From positions 131,223,799 to 131,287,798 of the forward strand of contig OW121740.1 of the NCBI GenBank assembly GCA_933228675.1: a DNA stretch of 64,000 bases, written 5' to 3'. Source of the DNA: Stomorhina lunata. Taxonomy: Eukaryota > Arthropoda > Insecta > Diptera > Rhiniidae. The first letter of the stretch is position 1, and every line of letters begins with the position of its first letter. This document shows, piece by piece, positions 45,571 through 56,262 of the stretch. The notes below the pieces were generated by a model that did no database searches, was not told the DNA's origin, and saw nothing but the letters and a program-made list of their open reading frames with translations. The position numbers and the translations under genes were made by a program.

Positions 45571-46854
45571 TTAAATTTCTTTCATTTCAGCATCGTTGTC
45601 AGCATCTTCTGTTTCATTGTCACGGGTCAATCCATTTTTATTCTCAATAAAATCCTCAAATTCCATTTGATGATCTTTATCATCAGTATTTGGATGATCT
45701 TGATTCTTAAGAGAATCTGATTCCATATTCTTATCTTGTGAAGAATCATCAAATTCTTTCATTTCCTTTTTGAATGATTTGCTAATTAATTCTTCTCTTT
45801 CATTTGATTTATTTAATTTTTGTTTGTTATCCATTTTGATGGCGGCTGGTACTACTAATGCCTCTTCTTTATCTCTTTTGTTGGATTTTTCTTTATTGGT
45901 CAGCGTTGTAGTATCGCTGGCATTTAATTTGGCCATTGCTAAAGCATTTGAAATTTTAGAGGCAGCCAATTTACTTTCAAAATCCATTTCACCATAGTGT
46001 GGACTTTGACCATGTGCTGCTCTGAGCAATGTTAATTGCAGTTCACGATGTTGTGGCGATTCTTCGAGTTTAATTTCTAATTTCTCAGTCTGTTCCAGGG
46101 GTGCTGCAGGCTCTACCGTTAATGGAATTGCACGATGATGATGCGGTATATGATGACGATGATTGTGATTGTTGTGATGATTGTGGTGGTGGTTGTGATG
46201 ACGATGATGTTGATGATTGTTTTGGGTTGTCTGCTGCTGTTTAGCATTTGTAATATTATCTCCAACTGCCTTTGTATTATTTGATGATTTGTCTGCTATG
46301 GAACTATTTGATGGAACTACTCCTGCAGCTGTTGTAGATTTAGTATTGCTGTTGTTGTTATCGTGCTTAGAACCTGCAGCATTTTTTGAGGTTTTCTCTA
46401 GTATTGCATTCAATTGTTTTTTGATTTTTGTCGCTTGTTTCGCGGTTAATTTTGCACTTAATTCATTTGCAATATTTCGCTTACTTTCAATATTGTTACT
46501 GCTGCTGCCGTTGCTATTGCTGCTAGAACTATTATGGTTATTTGTGCTGCTGTTGTTGCTGCTATTATTGCTGCCAGGTGAATTGTGTGAATTCTTTTTT
46601 GTTGTTGCCACCATTGTTTCAGTAGTTGTTGTTGTTGTGGTTACAGTACCATTTGTTGTTGCCACTGATTTGTTGTTTCCATTATCTGCTGGTGTCGTTG
46701 TTGCTGTTGTTGCCGTAGAGGATGTGGATGTTGCTGATGATGTTGTTGTCGTTGATTTACCATGATTTGCCGATTTTACCTCCGCTGCCTCAGAGTTGGT
46801 TACATTATCTTGACGTTTCCATTTAGTACGACGATTCTGAAACCATATTTTAAC
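45571..46854 (-). CDS. NK7.1: Last coding exon of an NK-class homeobox gene, probably NK7.1 (partial)
   Basis: A TTTACAG acceptor at 46860-46855 opens a 427-codon exon that starts inside the homeodomain: VKIWFQNRRTKWKRQ is the end of recognition helix 3, with the invariant W, F, N and R residues. Then DNVTNSEAAE follows, a post-homeodomain phrase that I associate with the NK7 group. The rest is low complexity: Thr/Ser-rich, Asn/Ser-rich, a His-rich stretch at about exon residues 213-240, and an acidic tail ending DAEMKEI. The protein should be a sequence-specific transcription factor. The upstream exons, including the first two homeodomain helices, were not found to the right and are either hidden in small exons or beyond the window. 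The gene name rests on the tail phrase and on closeness to spn-B (recalled Drosophila synteny). A related NK gene is the alternative. The opposite-strand frame at 46217-46765 is only the complement of the repeats. Confidence 0.75.
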   Translation of the reverse strand, partial: VKIWFQNRRTKWKRQDNVTNSEAAEVKSANHGKSTTTTSSATSTSSTATTATTTPADNGNNKSVATTNGTVTTTTTTTETMVATTKKNSHNSPGSNNSSNNSSTNNHNSSSSNSNGSSSNNIESKRNIANELSAKLTAKQATKIKKQLNAILEKTSKNAAGSKHDNNNSNTKSTTAAGVVPSNSSIADKSSNNTKAVGDNITNAKQQQTTQNNHQHHRHHNHHHNHHNNHNHRHHIPHHHRAIPLTVEPAAPLEQTEKLEIKLEESPQHRELQLTLLRAAHGQSPHYGEMDFESKLAASKISNALAMAKLNASDTTTLTNKEKSNKRDKEEALVVPAAIKMDNKQKLNKSNEREELISKSFKKEMKEFDDSSQDKNMESDSLKNQDHPNTDDKDHQMEFEDFIENKNGLTRDNETEDADNDAEMKEI

Positions 46855-48004
46855 CTGTAAATTGAAAAAAAGTAAAATGTTGTAAATTAGCTGTGATTCA
46901 TTGAGGTTATAGATTCAGGTTATACTTTAATGTATTTTGTAAGTAGTTTCTTACTGAGTAAAAGTATGTATTATATAATCATTTTTATGTTAAAGTATCT
47001 TCTTTTAGAGTGAGTATCTCCAGTTTGGGAAAAACTGTTATTTTCTTATAAATTTTGCTACTTTTAAAGAAAATTCCATAAATGTTTTCCTAAAACTTTA
47101 TGCTTGTCTATTAGAATAAATTTTTTGGTAATCAGGCTCTTAGACTAAAAAGTCCTTTGTAATTTTACAAAAGTCAGCAAGAAAACATATTACTAGCTTT
47201 CCTCTTTGAACCATCAGGATTGCTTTAAAAAGTTTTTTTCGTCTAGATCCCCAACTATATATGAAATTTTGAACCTTCCTGTGGACTAAAAAATAATGTT
47301 TTATGAACTTTTTCTCCTCCTCGCCCCCAGTGTTTCGGAAAATGCCACTAGTCAAAACCTTTTGAGTAGACCCCAAAAATTATTAAATTCTAATTATTCT
47401 TCAAGACATTTTGAAGATTCCACGACAGAAATTGCTCCACTGAGCTATGCTTCACTAGTACAATTATGTACTTTTTGTTCAACAAAACTAATTCTGTCTA
47501 GTTTGGATTTATTACTAGTGAGAAGAGGTATCTGAATTGATCTTTAGAAATAAGCTGATTGGTTTAAAATCTTTCGGTCCCATATGTGAAGGTTTTCACG
47601 TTGTAGGAATGAATATTATCTTGGTCTCAGGGGTCAAAGTTCATAAAGCGTTTAAAGCTACAACTAGCCCATGTTATGTTTGATTCTTTACAATTTCTCT
47701 GATAATAGCTAAAGGTTGATTTAGTGCAAGTACATACTTAATTCGAAACAAATAGTCGTGGGGGAGTTTATGAGATAAAAAGTGTCTGTTTTGTTTTATA
47801 TCCTTCAAAACAGATTTTTTTGTGCTGTTTTGCTCTATGCGCCAAATATATGGTGTAAAAATCTCAAAATTCTATCGTATAGTTTTTTAGAAAAATTAAG
47901 TTAAAACTTCAAGATCGATTTGCTTAAAATACATTTTTGACGTATGAAGCACTTAAACTTCCGCACGACCAAATGTTTTAAAAAAGAAGTTGATCGAAAT
48001 AGCT
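46855..48004. other. Intron or intergenic DNA upstream of the homeobox exon
   Basis: Begins with the acceptor of the homeobox exon. The rest is AT-rich. Frames at 47140-47535 overlap on opposite strands with no recognisable domain and are not called. Confidence 0.5.
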
Positions 48005-48480
48005 AGGTTAGGTTTGAAGGGTGGCATCTAATGACACCTTCTCTCGGAGGCCTTTGGAGTCCATTGTGATGCTTCAATGAAAGACAAGTGTAAGGAGACC
48101 AGAGACTGGGAAGAAGATAGATTATAAAGAGAAGCAAGTAATAATATTAGTTGTAGCGACTTAGTGCTAGCTAGAGAAGTACTGGTTTATCTAAACCATC
48201 TGAGTCCAGTTATAAAACCTACAAGATCGCATACCTATGTAGATATGTATATAAGACTCTGGCATAGGACAGTGACAGATGATGTGTTACGCCGATTCGA
48301 AAGAGTCCTCATCTAAACACAGTCCGGAATGCTCCCATTCCACCTGTTTAGCCAAGAGTTTAGGGCACAGTGGCCTGTTAGATCAAAACAGCTGCCACCA
48401 AAGATATCAAAGGAACGTTTTAGATACTATATCGAGAATCAATATTATGCTATGTGAAAACTCTTTCAAAGCGGCTACAA
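48005..48480 (+). repeat. Dispersed repeat with AGGTTAGGTTTGAAGGG start
   Basis: The phrases GACACCTTCTCTCGGAGGCC and CCATTGTGATGCTTC match the interior of the piggyBac-like MITE at 24370-24440 (GACACCTTCACTTGGAGACC and CATTGTGATTCTTTACTAG). The 85-codon frame 48279-48536 overlaps it and is probably repeat-derived. Confidence 0.65.
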
Positions 48481-48549
48481 TCCTCCAAAAACAAAAAATA
48501 ATAATTCTGAGCTTGTTTTTTTGTAATAAATCGTAACTTATTCATATAA

Positions 48550-48680
48550 GTCATCTCGAATTACTGAGTCATCTCAAATTACTGAGTCACCTTCAACTAA
48601 GTCATCTCAAATTGGTGAGTGAATTTTGGGCTTCTGAGTAATCTCGAACTGTTGAGTCATATAAAACTGCCGTGTCATCT
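48550..48680 (+). repeat. 18-bp minisatellite, AGTCATCTCAAATTACTG unit
   Basis: About six degenerate copies; the first two units are nearly identical and adjacent, and later ones drift (AGTAATCTCGAACTGTTG). Confidence 0.82.
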
Positions 48681-49450
48681 ACTAAATATTTTTTTATATA
48701 ATATACTGAGGACTGTGGGGGCCAGAGCTTTCTGTAGCCAGTAGCTTCGAAGATATCTTAAACAAGGTTGGCCAAATGAAGAGCGTTTTTAAATGAGAGT
48801 ACTCAATCTTTAAACGAGAATGAGCACCGAGATTGTATTTGCTGTATGTTTTGTCTCTGTTTTCTTGAGTACGATTAACATCTCCTGCCACGCAAACAAT
48901 GGCCAACGTTGATCTTGAACATTCTAGAAGAATTAGTCTCAAGGCTAGTAAAAGGCCTTCCTTATATTAGTCTTCTTTTGTAAGCTTGTTGTTTTATAAT
49001 TGTATTAGTCCTCTGAAGTTATTTGCAATAGGTTTAAAGACCTATCGCAAATGAAAATCAACCTCAAATTTTAAAAAAATAATATAAATTTCGCTCTCAA
49101 AAATCTTAAGATTAATTTGTGACAGGAAATTAAAAAATCTATTCAATTTACCAGATAATTAAAGAAACATTCTTTATCATTTTAAAAATGTGCATTTATT
49201 CACACTCATAATCAAAATTCATCAACAAAATGTCTTTTAATGCAACAAAGTATAAAATTTGAGATGTGCCAGGTTATCTTAGCTGATCTAAAGAAAATGC
49301 TGTTAGGAACATTAGTATTTACATTTTGAATAGAAAGTAGTCTAGTGGGTAATGTGCCAGGTTGAAAAGGTGGGTGTCATGGGTGCGATATTACGGTCTG
49401 TTGCACTACAGCGAGTACATATCTTTGTCATTGCGTCTGGAATAATTAAA
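48681..49450. other. Intergenic or intronic DNA, no gene seen
   Basis: Includes an 82-codon minus-strand frame (48694-48942) without recognisable features. It is not called as a gene. Confidence 0.45.
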
Positions 49451-49610
49451 ATTATTCGCAATCCGTTGCATATAGTCTAGCCTCGTAAAATTGTATGTCG
49501 AGATAGCAAATGAAAAATTTTTTATTAAATTTATATGGAAAAGTTTTAAATTTGCTGTACCGATTTGCGAATGCTACGATGCTAGACTATTTGCAATGGA
49601 TTGTGAACTG
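49451..49610. mobile_element. Short MITE-like inverted repeat, about 160 bp
   Basis: The left arm has CGCAATCCGTTGCATATAGT then CTAGCCTCG. The right arm in reverse complement has CACAATCCATTGCAAATAGT then CTAGCATCG. Arms of about 32 bp surround an AT-rich centre. No coding capacity. The target duplication is unclear. Confidence 0.72.
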
Positions 49611-50496
49611 GGATAATATAATTGTATATATATATTGCAATTTAAGTAAATAAATTATTTTATAACTGTCGTAGGCAATATTTGTTCTGAATCCTATGAT
49701 TTTCGACGATTTTTGTTTGATCTAACTAGGTGCATTATTTTGGAGTTTACCTATCACAAACAAATATTACCCATTTGAAAAATGTACTATTATAAAAATC
49801 ACTTTGTCATATTCCTATCGATGTAATTTAAAAACCCATTAACTTTATTTTCCTATGCCACGTTTTTGCGACACTCTGTGCAATATTTACGCAAAAAAAA
49901 TTTAATTTAAATAGAAAACTAAACTAAAATCACCACAATAAATTTAATTAAAAAATATTCTATATTTAATCTTAAGATTAATGCAGCTGCATATTTTTCG
50001 CACTTAATGTAATAGAAAATTTTCGTACTATGTTTTACAATTAATGCAATCACTTTTTTTCTTTTTGCCAAAATCAAAATTTGCTAAAAATGTAAATCAT
50101 CTAATATCAAAATATACTTTTTCACTCTATTGGACTGTATGCAGGCAGGAGACTGCTGCTATATAGTATGAGTGCATTTTAAAGACTTGTTATTTACTAT
50201 ATCGTTTCAGTATCTGGCTACCGTTTGTAATACGACTAGATATTTGCTTGAGTGACTAAATTTGTAGGAAATATTTTCCTTTTTTTTGTGTGTGTTTGGC
50301 AGGGTTTTAAAGGTATTGATTCCCGACAGAACTCATGCACGATTAGGTATACTATGTTATGATAATGGTGACTATATGATGAAAATTTGGTTTATATTTT
50401 AGAGTAGGTACATGGCTGGCAATTTAAATTGCAACTTCAAGAGCTCATAATTAAATTTGGGGCAATATAACAACTTTGTATTCAAATTTAAAATAT
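49611..50496. other. Intergenic or intronic DNA, no gene seen
   Basis: AT-rich, with no repeat or frame that I can support. Confidence 0.45.
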
Positions 50497-51762
50497 CCCA
50501 GCAAAACTTTGGTAATGGCAAGTACTCTTATAACTGGTTACCTTGTAACGACTACAACATACCATCCGAATAAATAATAAGTTATTACTGAAGTACTTAT
50601 TTGTAATTAAGATGGTAATTTAAACTGAATGGCCCCGGTTCAAATCCCACCAAGGGCAACAATTTTTTTTAGTTTTTTTTTTATTAAAAGAGTCTTTTTA
50701 AATGATTTTTGAATTTTAAGAACTTAAATATTATCTTCTGTAAAACAAATTTGTAAAACTAACTCACGTTAATGAAAAAATACCATCATGAGTCAATTTT
50801 GATTATGTAGGGGATGTTGAATACCAAACACGATTCTAATTGGTCTTTACTTGGTAACCCCAACTTATCTGGGTCATCCTTCATCTCAACTGTGGACACA
50901 CACCTCCTCATGGTATCACCCGGGGAGCTAGTTTAACACCAATTAATATTGTGAGTTAACATGTTCCGAGAGTTGTCCCATAAGATCTTTTGAAAAAAAA
51001 TACAATGAAGAGGATAAAATTAGAATTGAAATGTCCCACTACCTAATATTATAGGAGGATGTCCGAAACTTCGATAGAAAGACCAAGTAGAGGAACATTT
51101 TTCAAAGCTTGGCCTATAAAATTGGAGAATATTCGCACAAGATCGAAATCCATGGAATTCTAAAATATGCTCGGACTTTGACCTTAACAGGTTGTAACAT
51201 TTAAGTAAGTAAGAGTCAATCTTATGTAAAAACTTATACAAAAAAGAAGATTTAAATTGTTTAAGTTTTAAAATAATTTTAAAAAAGTTTTAAAATAATT
51301 ACAAAAAATCGTATAAAAATATTTTTCCAAAAATTACAACAAAGCAAAAAAAAGCAGGGAAAAACAAAGTTATTTTCACATGATTTTGGATCTAAAAATA
51401 AAAATTGTTTATATTAATTATAAGCTGCTAAGTTTTCAACATATGAAGTAGCTCAGTGGCAGAGTCTCTGCCTAGCAGTCGGAGGGTCTGGGTTCGAGCC
51501 CCCATGGGATCATAAAAAAAATTTTTGTATTTCGTTTAAAAATATATGTTTTTAATAAAACAACAACAAAAAAGTTGTTGCTGTTGTTGTTGTTGCTTTC
51601 AAATTGCTTACCCAAGTCATTACTTTTCTGCAATTGGTAAGTACTTGCCTCCAATGACATCCCCATGTTAATGTAATGACTTAAACAGCGAATGAGTAAG
51701 TAGTTCGTGTTCAATACTTTAACTGTTTAACTCATTATTTGGTAATGAAAAGTTTTACTGGG
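50497..51762 (+). mobile_element. CCCAG-TIR element, copy 2, with tRNA-like modules
   Basis: Nearly identical to the copy at 42060-43332 and in the same orientation, 8.4 kb away. Left end CCCAGCAAAACTTTGGTAAT; right end in reverse complement CCCAGTAAAACTTTTCATTA. The flanking bases are AT-rich and a TA duplication fits only if one base at each end is counted as part of the element. It carries the first B-box-like motif at about 50637, the dispersed repeat segment, and the tRNA-Ala-like module. It keeps a 17-bp piece (near 51631-51647) that copy 1 lacks. The 73- and 80-codon minus-strand frames inside are not considered genes. Confidence 0.87.
51448..51512 (+). other. tRNA-Ala(AGC)-like module in CCCAG element copy 2
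   Basis: Same layout as copy 1: A box TAGCTCAGTGGC, anticodon loop CTAGCAG, B box GGGTTCGAGCC. It differs at GTGGCAGAG and GGGTCTGGG, which fits a tRNA cloverleaf slightly better in the variable loop. Acceptor pairing is absent. Confidence 0.6.
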
Positions 51763-52118
51763 ATACTATGTACTAAAATATGCAGTATAAAGTATTTAGT
51801 CCAAATAACTATAATTAAACCCTATACAAAAATGTAGGCCATTACATTTGTTTATCGTAAATCAAAACAGGAACTATATAAAAACTCAGGATTAACATTA
51901 GGAGCATGAAGTGCCATAAGATCAAAGTAGACACTATACAGAGACACAGAATTGGAATAGGGGTTATATGATGGTCCACAATTAAAATTTGAACTATGAG
52001 TATATAAAGACTGAGGATTGGAATTTGGCCTGTATGATGTTCTGAGATTAAAACTGAAACTAATAATGACCTACGATTAAAATTAGATCTATAAAACTAG
52101 TATTTAAATTAGAACAGT
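51763..52118. other. Degenerate short repeats
   Basis: Loose recurrence of phrases such as ACTCAGGATTAACATTAGGA, ACTGAGGATTGGAATTTGG and CTACGATTAAAATTAGATC every 50-60 bp, suggesting an old tandem repeat. No gene. Confidence 0.5.
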
Positions 52119-52250
52119 ATATGTGACCCGGTCTATGAAAAGGTGGCTTTTGAATCGAAAACAAAATTTCGAAAAGTGATCTAATTTGTCGAAATTTTTA
52201 GCTAATTTTTAGAAATTTTTGTTTTACCTTTTCATTGACCGGGTCACATA
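52119..52250. mobile_element. 132-bp hairpin MITE with ATGTGACCCGGTC termini
   Basis: The left end TATGTGACCCGGTCTATGAA continues into AAGGT. The right end is its reverse complement (ACCTTTTCATTGACCGGGTC then ACATA), so about 25 bp are inverted with one mismatch. The centre also pairs partly (CGAAATTTTTAGC). Bordering TAT/ATA suggests a TA target. Confidence 0.82.
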
Positions 52251-54029
52251 TCAAAAATATACGATTTAAATTGTGACTTATTAAACCCCATTTTTTTTAA
52301 ATTAAAATACTATAAATATATGGTAAAAATTGGGACCTACTACGTATGGTGTTGTGATTACTCAAACTATTTCATGCGTATTAAAAGGTTATTGGTTGAA
52401 ATTATGTCTTATAAGGATTCCGAATAATGAATTATGGACGTACTGTTGAAATTGTGATTACCAAACCTCTTGACTTACACCTTTTTCATTATAATTTATA
52501 ATGCTACAACGATTTTACTCTTTTAAGTATTTGTTCCTCCCAATTCATTACGCTTGTTGGGTGTTTAGTGAATTGTACATTATCGTACGTGTACGTTTGG
52601 AATACTGTCGACGTACATTAACTAAACTACAAATAAGTTTAATATAATTAAACCCTACACGACCTAAATGGGGAGTTATGGTTTTGTGATCTTTGCAATC
52701 TAAGTATAAGTTCATCTGTTTTTGACCCATTCATATAGTCTTTGAAAAAATTTGTTACACGGCAAATAGCTCAAGTTTACGAATTCCGGTATCATAGTAC
52801 AAATCTTGGGCTGAATTGAAATCCATGTTTCGTTTTTCAAAATTGATTCTAGATTGTCAGTTCGCGTATGTTTGCAGCACTGAGCTATCATAATGACAGC
52901 CAGCTATTGGCGTCGTTAGTAACATTATTTAAACTGACAGAAACCAACAGAAACTTTATCAAATGTTCAACTTCCAACGAAGCAGCATATTGCGTATTAT
53001 TTAAGATATTGTTCAAAACTTTCAAGGTAACAGCAACTCCCCGGATTTCAAGCAGATAAGTCGAGTATTTTACAAAATTATTGCAAAATTGGAGCTCGAA
53101 TGTCTCTCAAAATACATTTTCTGATATAAGCGACGAGCAAGAAAAGCTACTTTTCGAAAAATGATTCCAAGGACTTTGGAACAAAGTCATGATGAGCGAC
53201 TACTGTTGGATTTAAATGCGTTAAACAGATCCCACACAGTGCAAGTGTCTCAGTTTGACTGCTCTTCATTACTAATTTAAAAGTTTTTAAATAACAAAAT
53301 GAAGATTAATTGTTAAAAATGTGTTTACCTATATCTCAAAAACTAGCCAATATCGCAGTGCATATTCGGATTCAGCGCTTTAAGTAACCGTGTATAATGT
53401 ATGGTCAAAAAGGTCTTAAATTTTATAATGAAGGGAACGCTTTTGGATTCCTTTTATACGAAAACTACATAAATGCTTGTAAATAAAAGTTAAGTTGGAA
53501 AAGACTTAAAAGACCAAATTCAAAACAATTCAATTCAAAATAATTGTATATAAAAATCACCTAAACCTCGTCTAATTTTACGATAGTTTTCATATCCCTG
53601 CAGAAATAGTGACTAGTACTCCATAAGGAAGTAGAACTAGTGCTAGTAGTTCAAAATATATAAAAAAAACATGATCCATTTAACATTGTAATGTCCTAGG
53701 AGAGGAGGATCATGTTATCTATAGATGAATTACATCTGAGTAATCCCAAAATTAGTCCAATCATTACTTTTCGCATAAAAAAGGAATGATTTTAGAAACT
53801 ACTCCATGCCATTGTTTTTGTCAAACTCCTTACAAGATCAACTTGGAAATAAAAAATGGATGAGAACAGTCTTACCATAGCTATATTTTTTGTTTAAATC
53901 ATACATAATGGGTATTGCCAAATATCTTTTTTTAAAACAATTATGCTCTAGCAATTGGCATTAGCTCTTATATACCTCGAAAACAACATAAAAGGAAATA
54001 AATGTCAATCTATTCAGACTAACACTAAA
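52251..54029. other. Intergenic or intronic DNA, no gene seen
   Basis: Contains a 63-codon frame (52868-53059) and a few plausible old transposon phrases, but nothing that I can assign. Confidence 0.45.
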
Positions 54030-54895
54030 GACTCTATAATATAAAGATGTTGCACTTCCAAACATAGATTTGCCGTATGGTCGTTTTGAAAAGTCCCATA
54101 AAAAGAGAGTACATGCCTTTCAATCGCTGCTGCTGAAGGTTACTTGTAAACAAAGGTCTGGGGGATTTAAAAGTGGCGATTTCGTCGTGGAAGACAAAAA
54201 GGCCCTGGTCAGCCGAAAAAATTAGATGAGGAATTGGAAGCATTACTTGACGAAAATTGCGGTTAAATGCAAGATGAACTTACATTGTTACTGGAATACG
54301 ATAAGCCATTTCTCTCTTTTTAGAAGCATTGGAAATTTAGATAAAAGCCTAAAGACGTTGAAAGCTGATTTTACATGTCAAAAATTATGCTCGAACGCTG
54401 CAAAAAGGTAAATTTTTGAATCGTTTTGTTACTGGTAATAAAAACTGGCTACATAACGATAACCCCAAGCTCAAAAAATCATAAGTAAAGCACGGCAAAC
54501 CAGGCAAATCATAATATCCATGATGCCAGGGTAATGCACTACATTTAATGGGATAGGAAGGGTGGTTTGCTGTTGAAATCGGCTCAGATCATTATAGGAG
54601 ACCTGTACGAAAGACAATTGATTCGTTTGCAATCAACTTAAAATTACCAGACACGAGGTCGCATGTTGCAAGACCGATCAAAAACTATTAGAAAAATAAT
54701 GGATGGTAAAGGTTGGATCACCAGCCTTATAGTCCGGACCTTGCCACTTTTGGCTACCAATTGTTTCGATGACGCGAAATTGGCTTGATTTATTCTTTAG
54801 CTCAAAACCGGAGCAGTTCTTTTGACTTGGAATCTATGCTATCAGAGAAATGGGAAAAAGTAGTGGATAACGATGGACAATTCAGGTTTATTTTT
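54030..54895 (+). pseudogene. Mariner (DD34D-type) transposase, heavily decayed
   Basis: Broken plus-strand frames preserve the order of mariner landmarks: FKSGDFVVEDKK near 54167, the degraded first catalytic motif VTGNKNWLHNDNP near 54440 (the usual GDEKW acid is replaced by Asn), HQPYSPDLATFGYQLF near 54730 (matching HPPYSPDLAPSDYHLF), and a C-terminal SEKWEKVVDNDGQ near 54846. Many stops and frame changes intervene, so it is dead. Its leading 100 bp (54020-54125) also occurs at 62060-62165. Confidence 0.85.
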
Positions 54896-55140
54896 ATACG
54901 AGTAGAATTCGTTCTTTCGACTATAACAATTTTGTACTAGGTTAAAGAAATTGTGTTGATGTTTTCTTTTATCTAGCCGACACTCCTAATAAGGGTAAGG
55001 GTGATGATTAATTTGTATAGACTTATTCTAAAATTTTTCGTCTCACTATGTCACCAGCTTAGATATTGCTAAGATTTTTTTGGTATATACTACTCTTAGT
55101 AGCGGAATACATGGCGTTAAAATTAGATCTCTACCTTAAT

Positions 55141-55476
55141 TGGTTTATATTTTACAGGCTCTCAAAATTGGACGCTTCGGGTATTTTTGTGAAAAATTGG
55201 CAATGTTTCCGACTCAATAACTACTATTGTCAGATACGCATTGTCAGATGTTAATAAATTTGACGTCGTTGGAAAGGATTTTAATTCTTCGTTTAGATTA
55301 TTGAAAATTTAACTATCGAAAATTCTATAATCTAAAAGACGAATAAAAATCCTTTCCAATGACGTCAAATTTATTAAAATCTGACAACGCGTTCAGAGTT
55401 ATTACGTCGTTAACATTGCCAATTTTTCACAAAAATTCCCGAGACGTCCAGCTTTGGGAGTCTATAGAATCTAAAC
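55141..55476. repeat. Long fold-back (inverted repeat), arms of about 160 bp
   Basis: Left arm 55141-55308 and right arm 55322-55476 are reverse complements with scattered mismatches and a small insertion in the left arm. Matched phrases are TTTGACGTCGTTGGAAAGGA and TTTTTGTGAAAAATTGGCAA. The spacer is under 20 bp, so the RNA would form a strong hairpin. Confidence 0.85.
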
Positions 55477-55527
55477 CATATAAAATATGAAGCTGGTTTT
55501 TACATCATAAAATCCGGCGATAAAAGG

Positions 55528-56262
55528 AGAATATATCGAGGGTTTATATTCAAAAAGTGCTATCTACAAATTCACAATTTTACAGGAGAGGGAAAAACTG
55601 TTGTCATTAACAATAAGAGAAATAAATAAACTTTGTTTTACAATACCATACAAATCGGGGCTAAGATCTTGTACAAATTAAGTTTTTTTATTAACTCCTT
55701 ATATTTTCGGTTCTATAGTAGATAGCACTTTTTACGAGTTAAAATTTTGATCGTTTCAAGTACTAAAGCAAGTAGACAGCATTATTTTAACAAGAAAAAA
55801 ATAAAATATAACGAAAATTGAAGCTTTTATCAACATATCAAGAATTTTAATTAAAATAACAAGTTTTTTGAATAAAACAAGATTTATTATAAATTTGTCA
55901 ATAGAATTCAAGGTATTCTCTTTCTTATATGACGTTTATTTACAATCTGTTAAGGTCAAAGGCCGAGTATATCTTAGAAATCCATGATTACAGTACGTTG
56001 CAGGGAATTGTGGTCCATTTTGTTGGTTTATCACAAATTACAATGTATATTTTATAACAATTGTTATTATTTCCACAAATATTTTTAATGTAGATAGCAC
56101 TATTTTTTGATTATGTGTAGATAGCACAAACACAATTTATAAAAAAAAAATGTTTTAAAATTATTTTTCTTCCTTAAAATTTATATAACATATGAGAAAT
56201 AAGCCAAGGAACACGTTTCCATGTAGATAGCACTTTTTGAATATAAAGCGTCGATATATTTT
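55528..56262. mobile_element. TIR element with repeated GTAGATAGCAC motifs
   Basis: Inverted ends: at the left AATATATCGA and GGTTTATATTCAAAAAGTGC then TATCTAC; at the right, in reverse complement, AATATATCGACGCTTTATAT then TCAAAAAGTGCTATCTAC. The 11-mer GTAGATAGCAC occurs inverted at about 55557 and direct at 55719, 56093, 56117 and 56223, with a near copy GTAGACAGCAT at 55771. No transposase; about 0.73 kb. Such subterminal multiples are typical of transposase-binding sites. Confidence 0.78.

Noticed and set aside
46217..46765. 182-codon hydrophobic plus-strand frame
   Set aside because: It is the complement of Asn/Ser/Thr/His codon repeats in the homeobox exon.
48279..48536. 85-codon Cys/His-containing frame
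   Set aside because: It overlaps a dispersed repeat and the Cys/His spacing fits no zinc-finger pattern.
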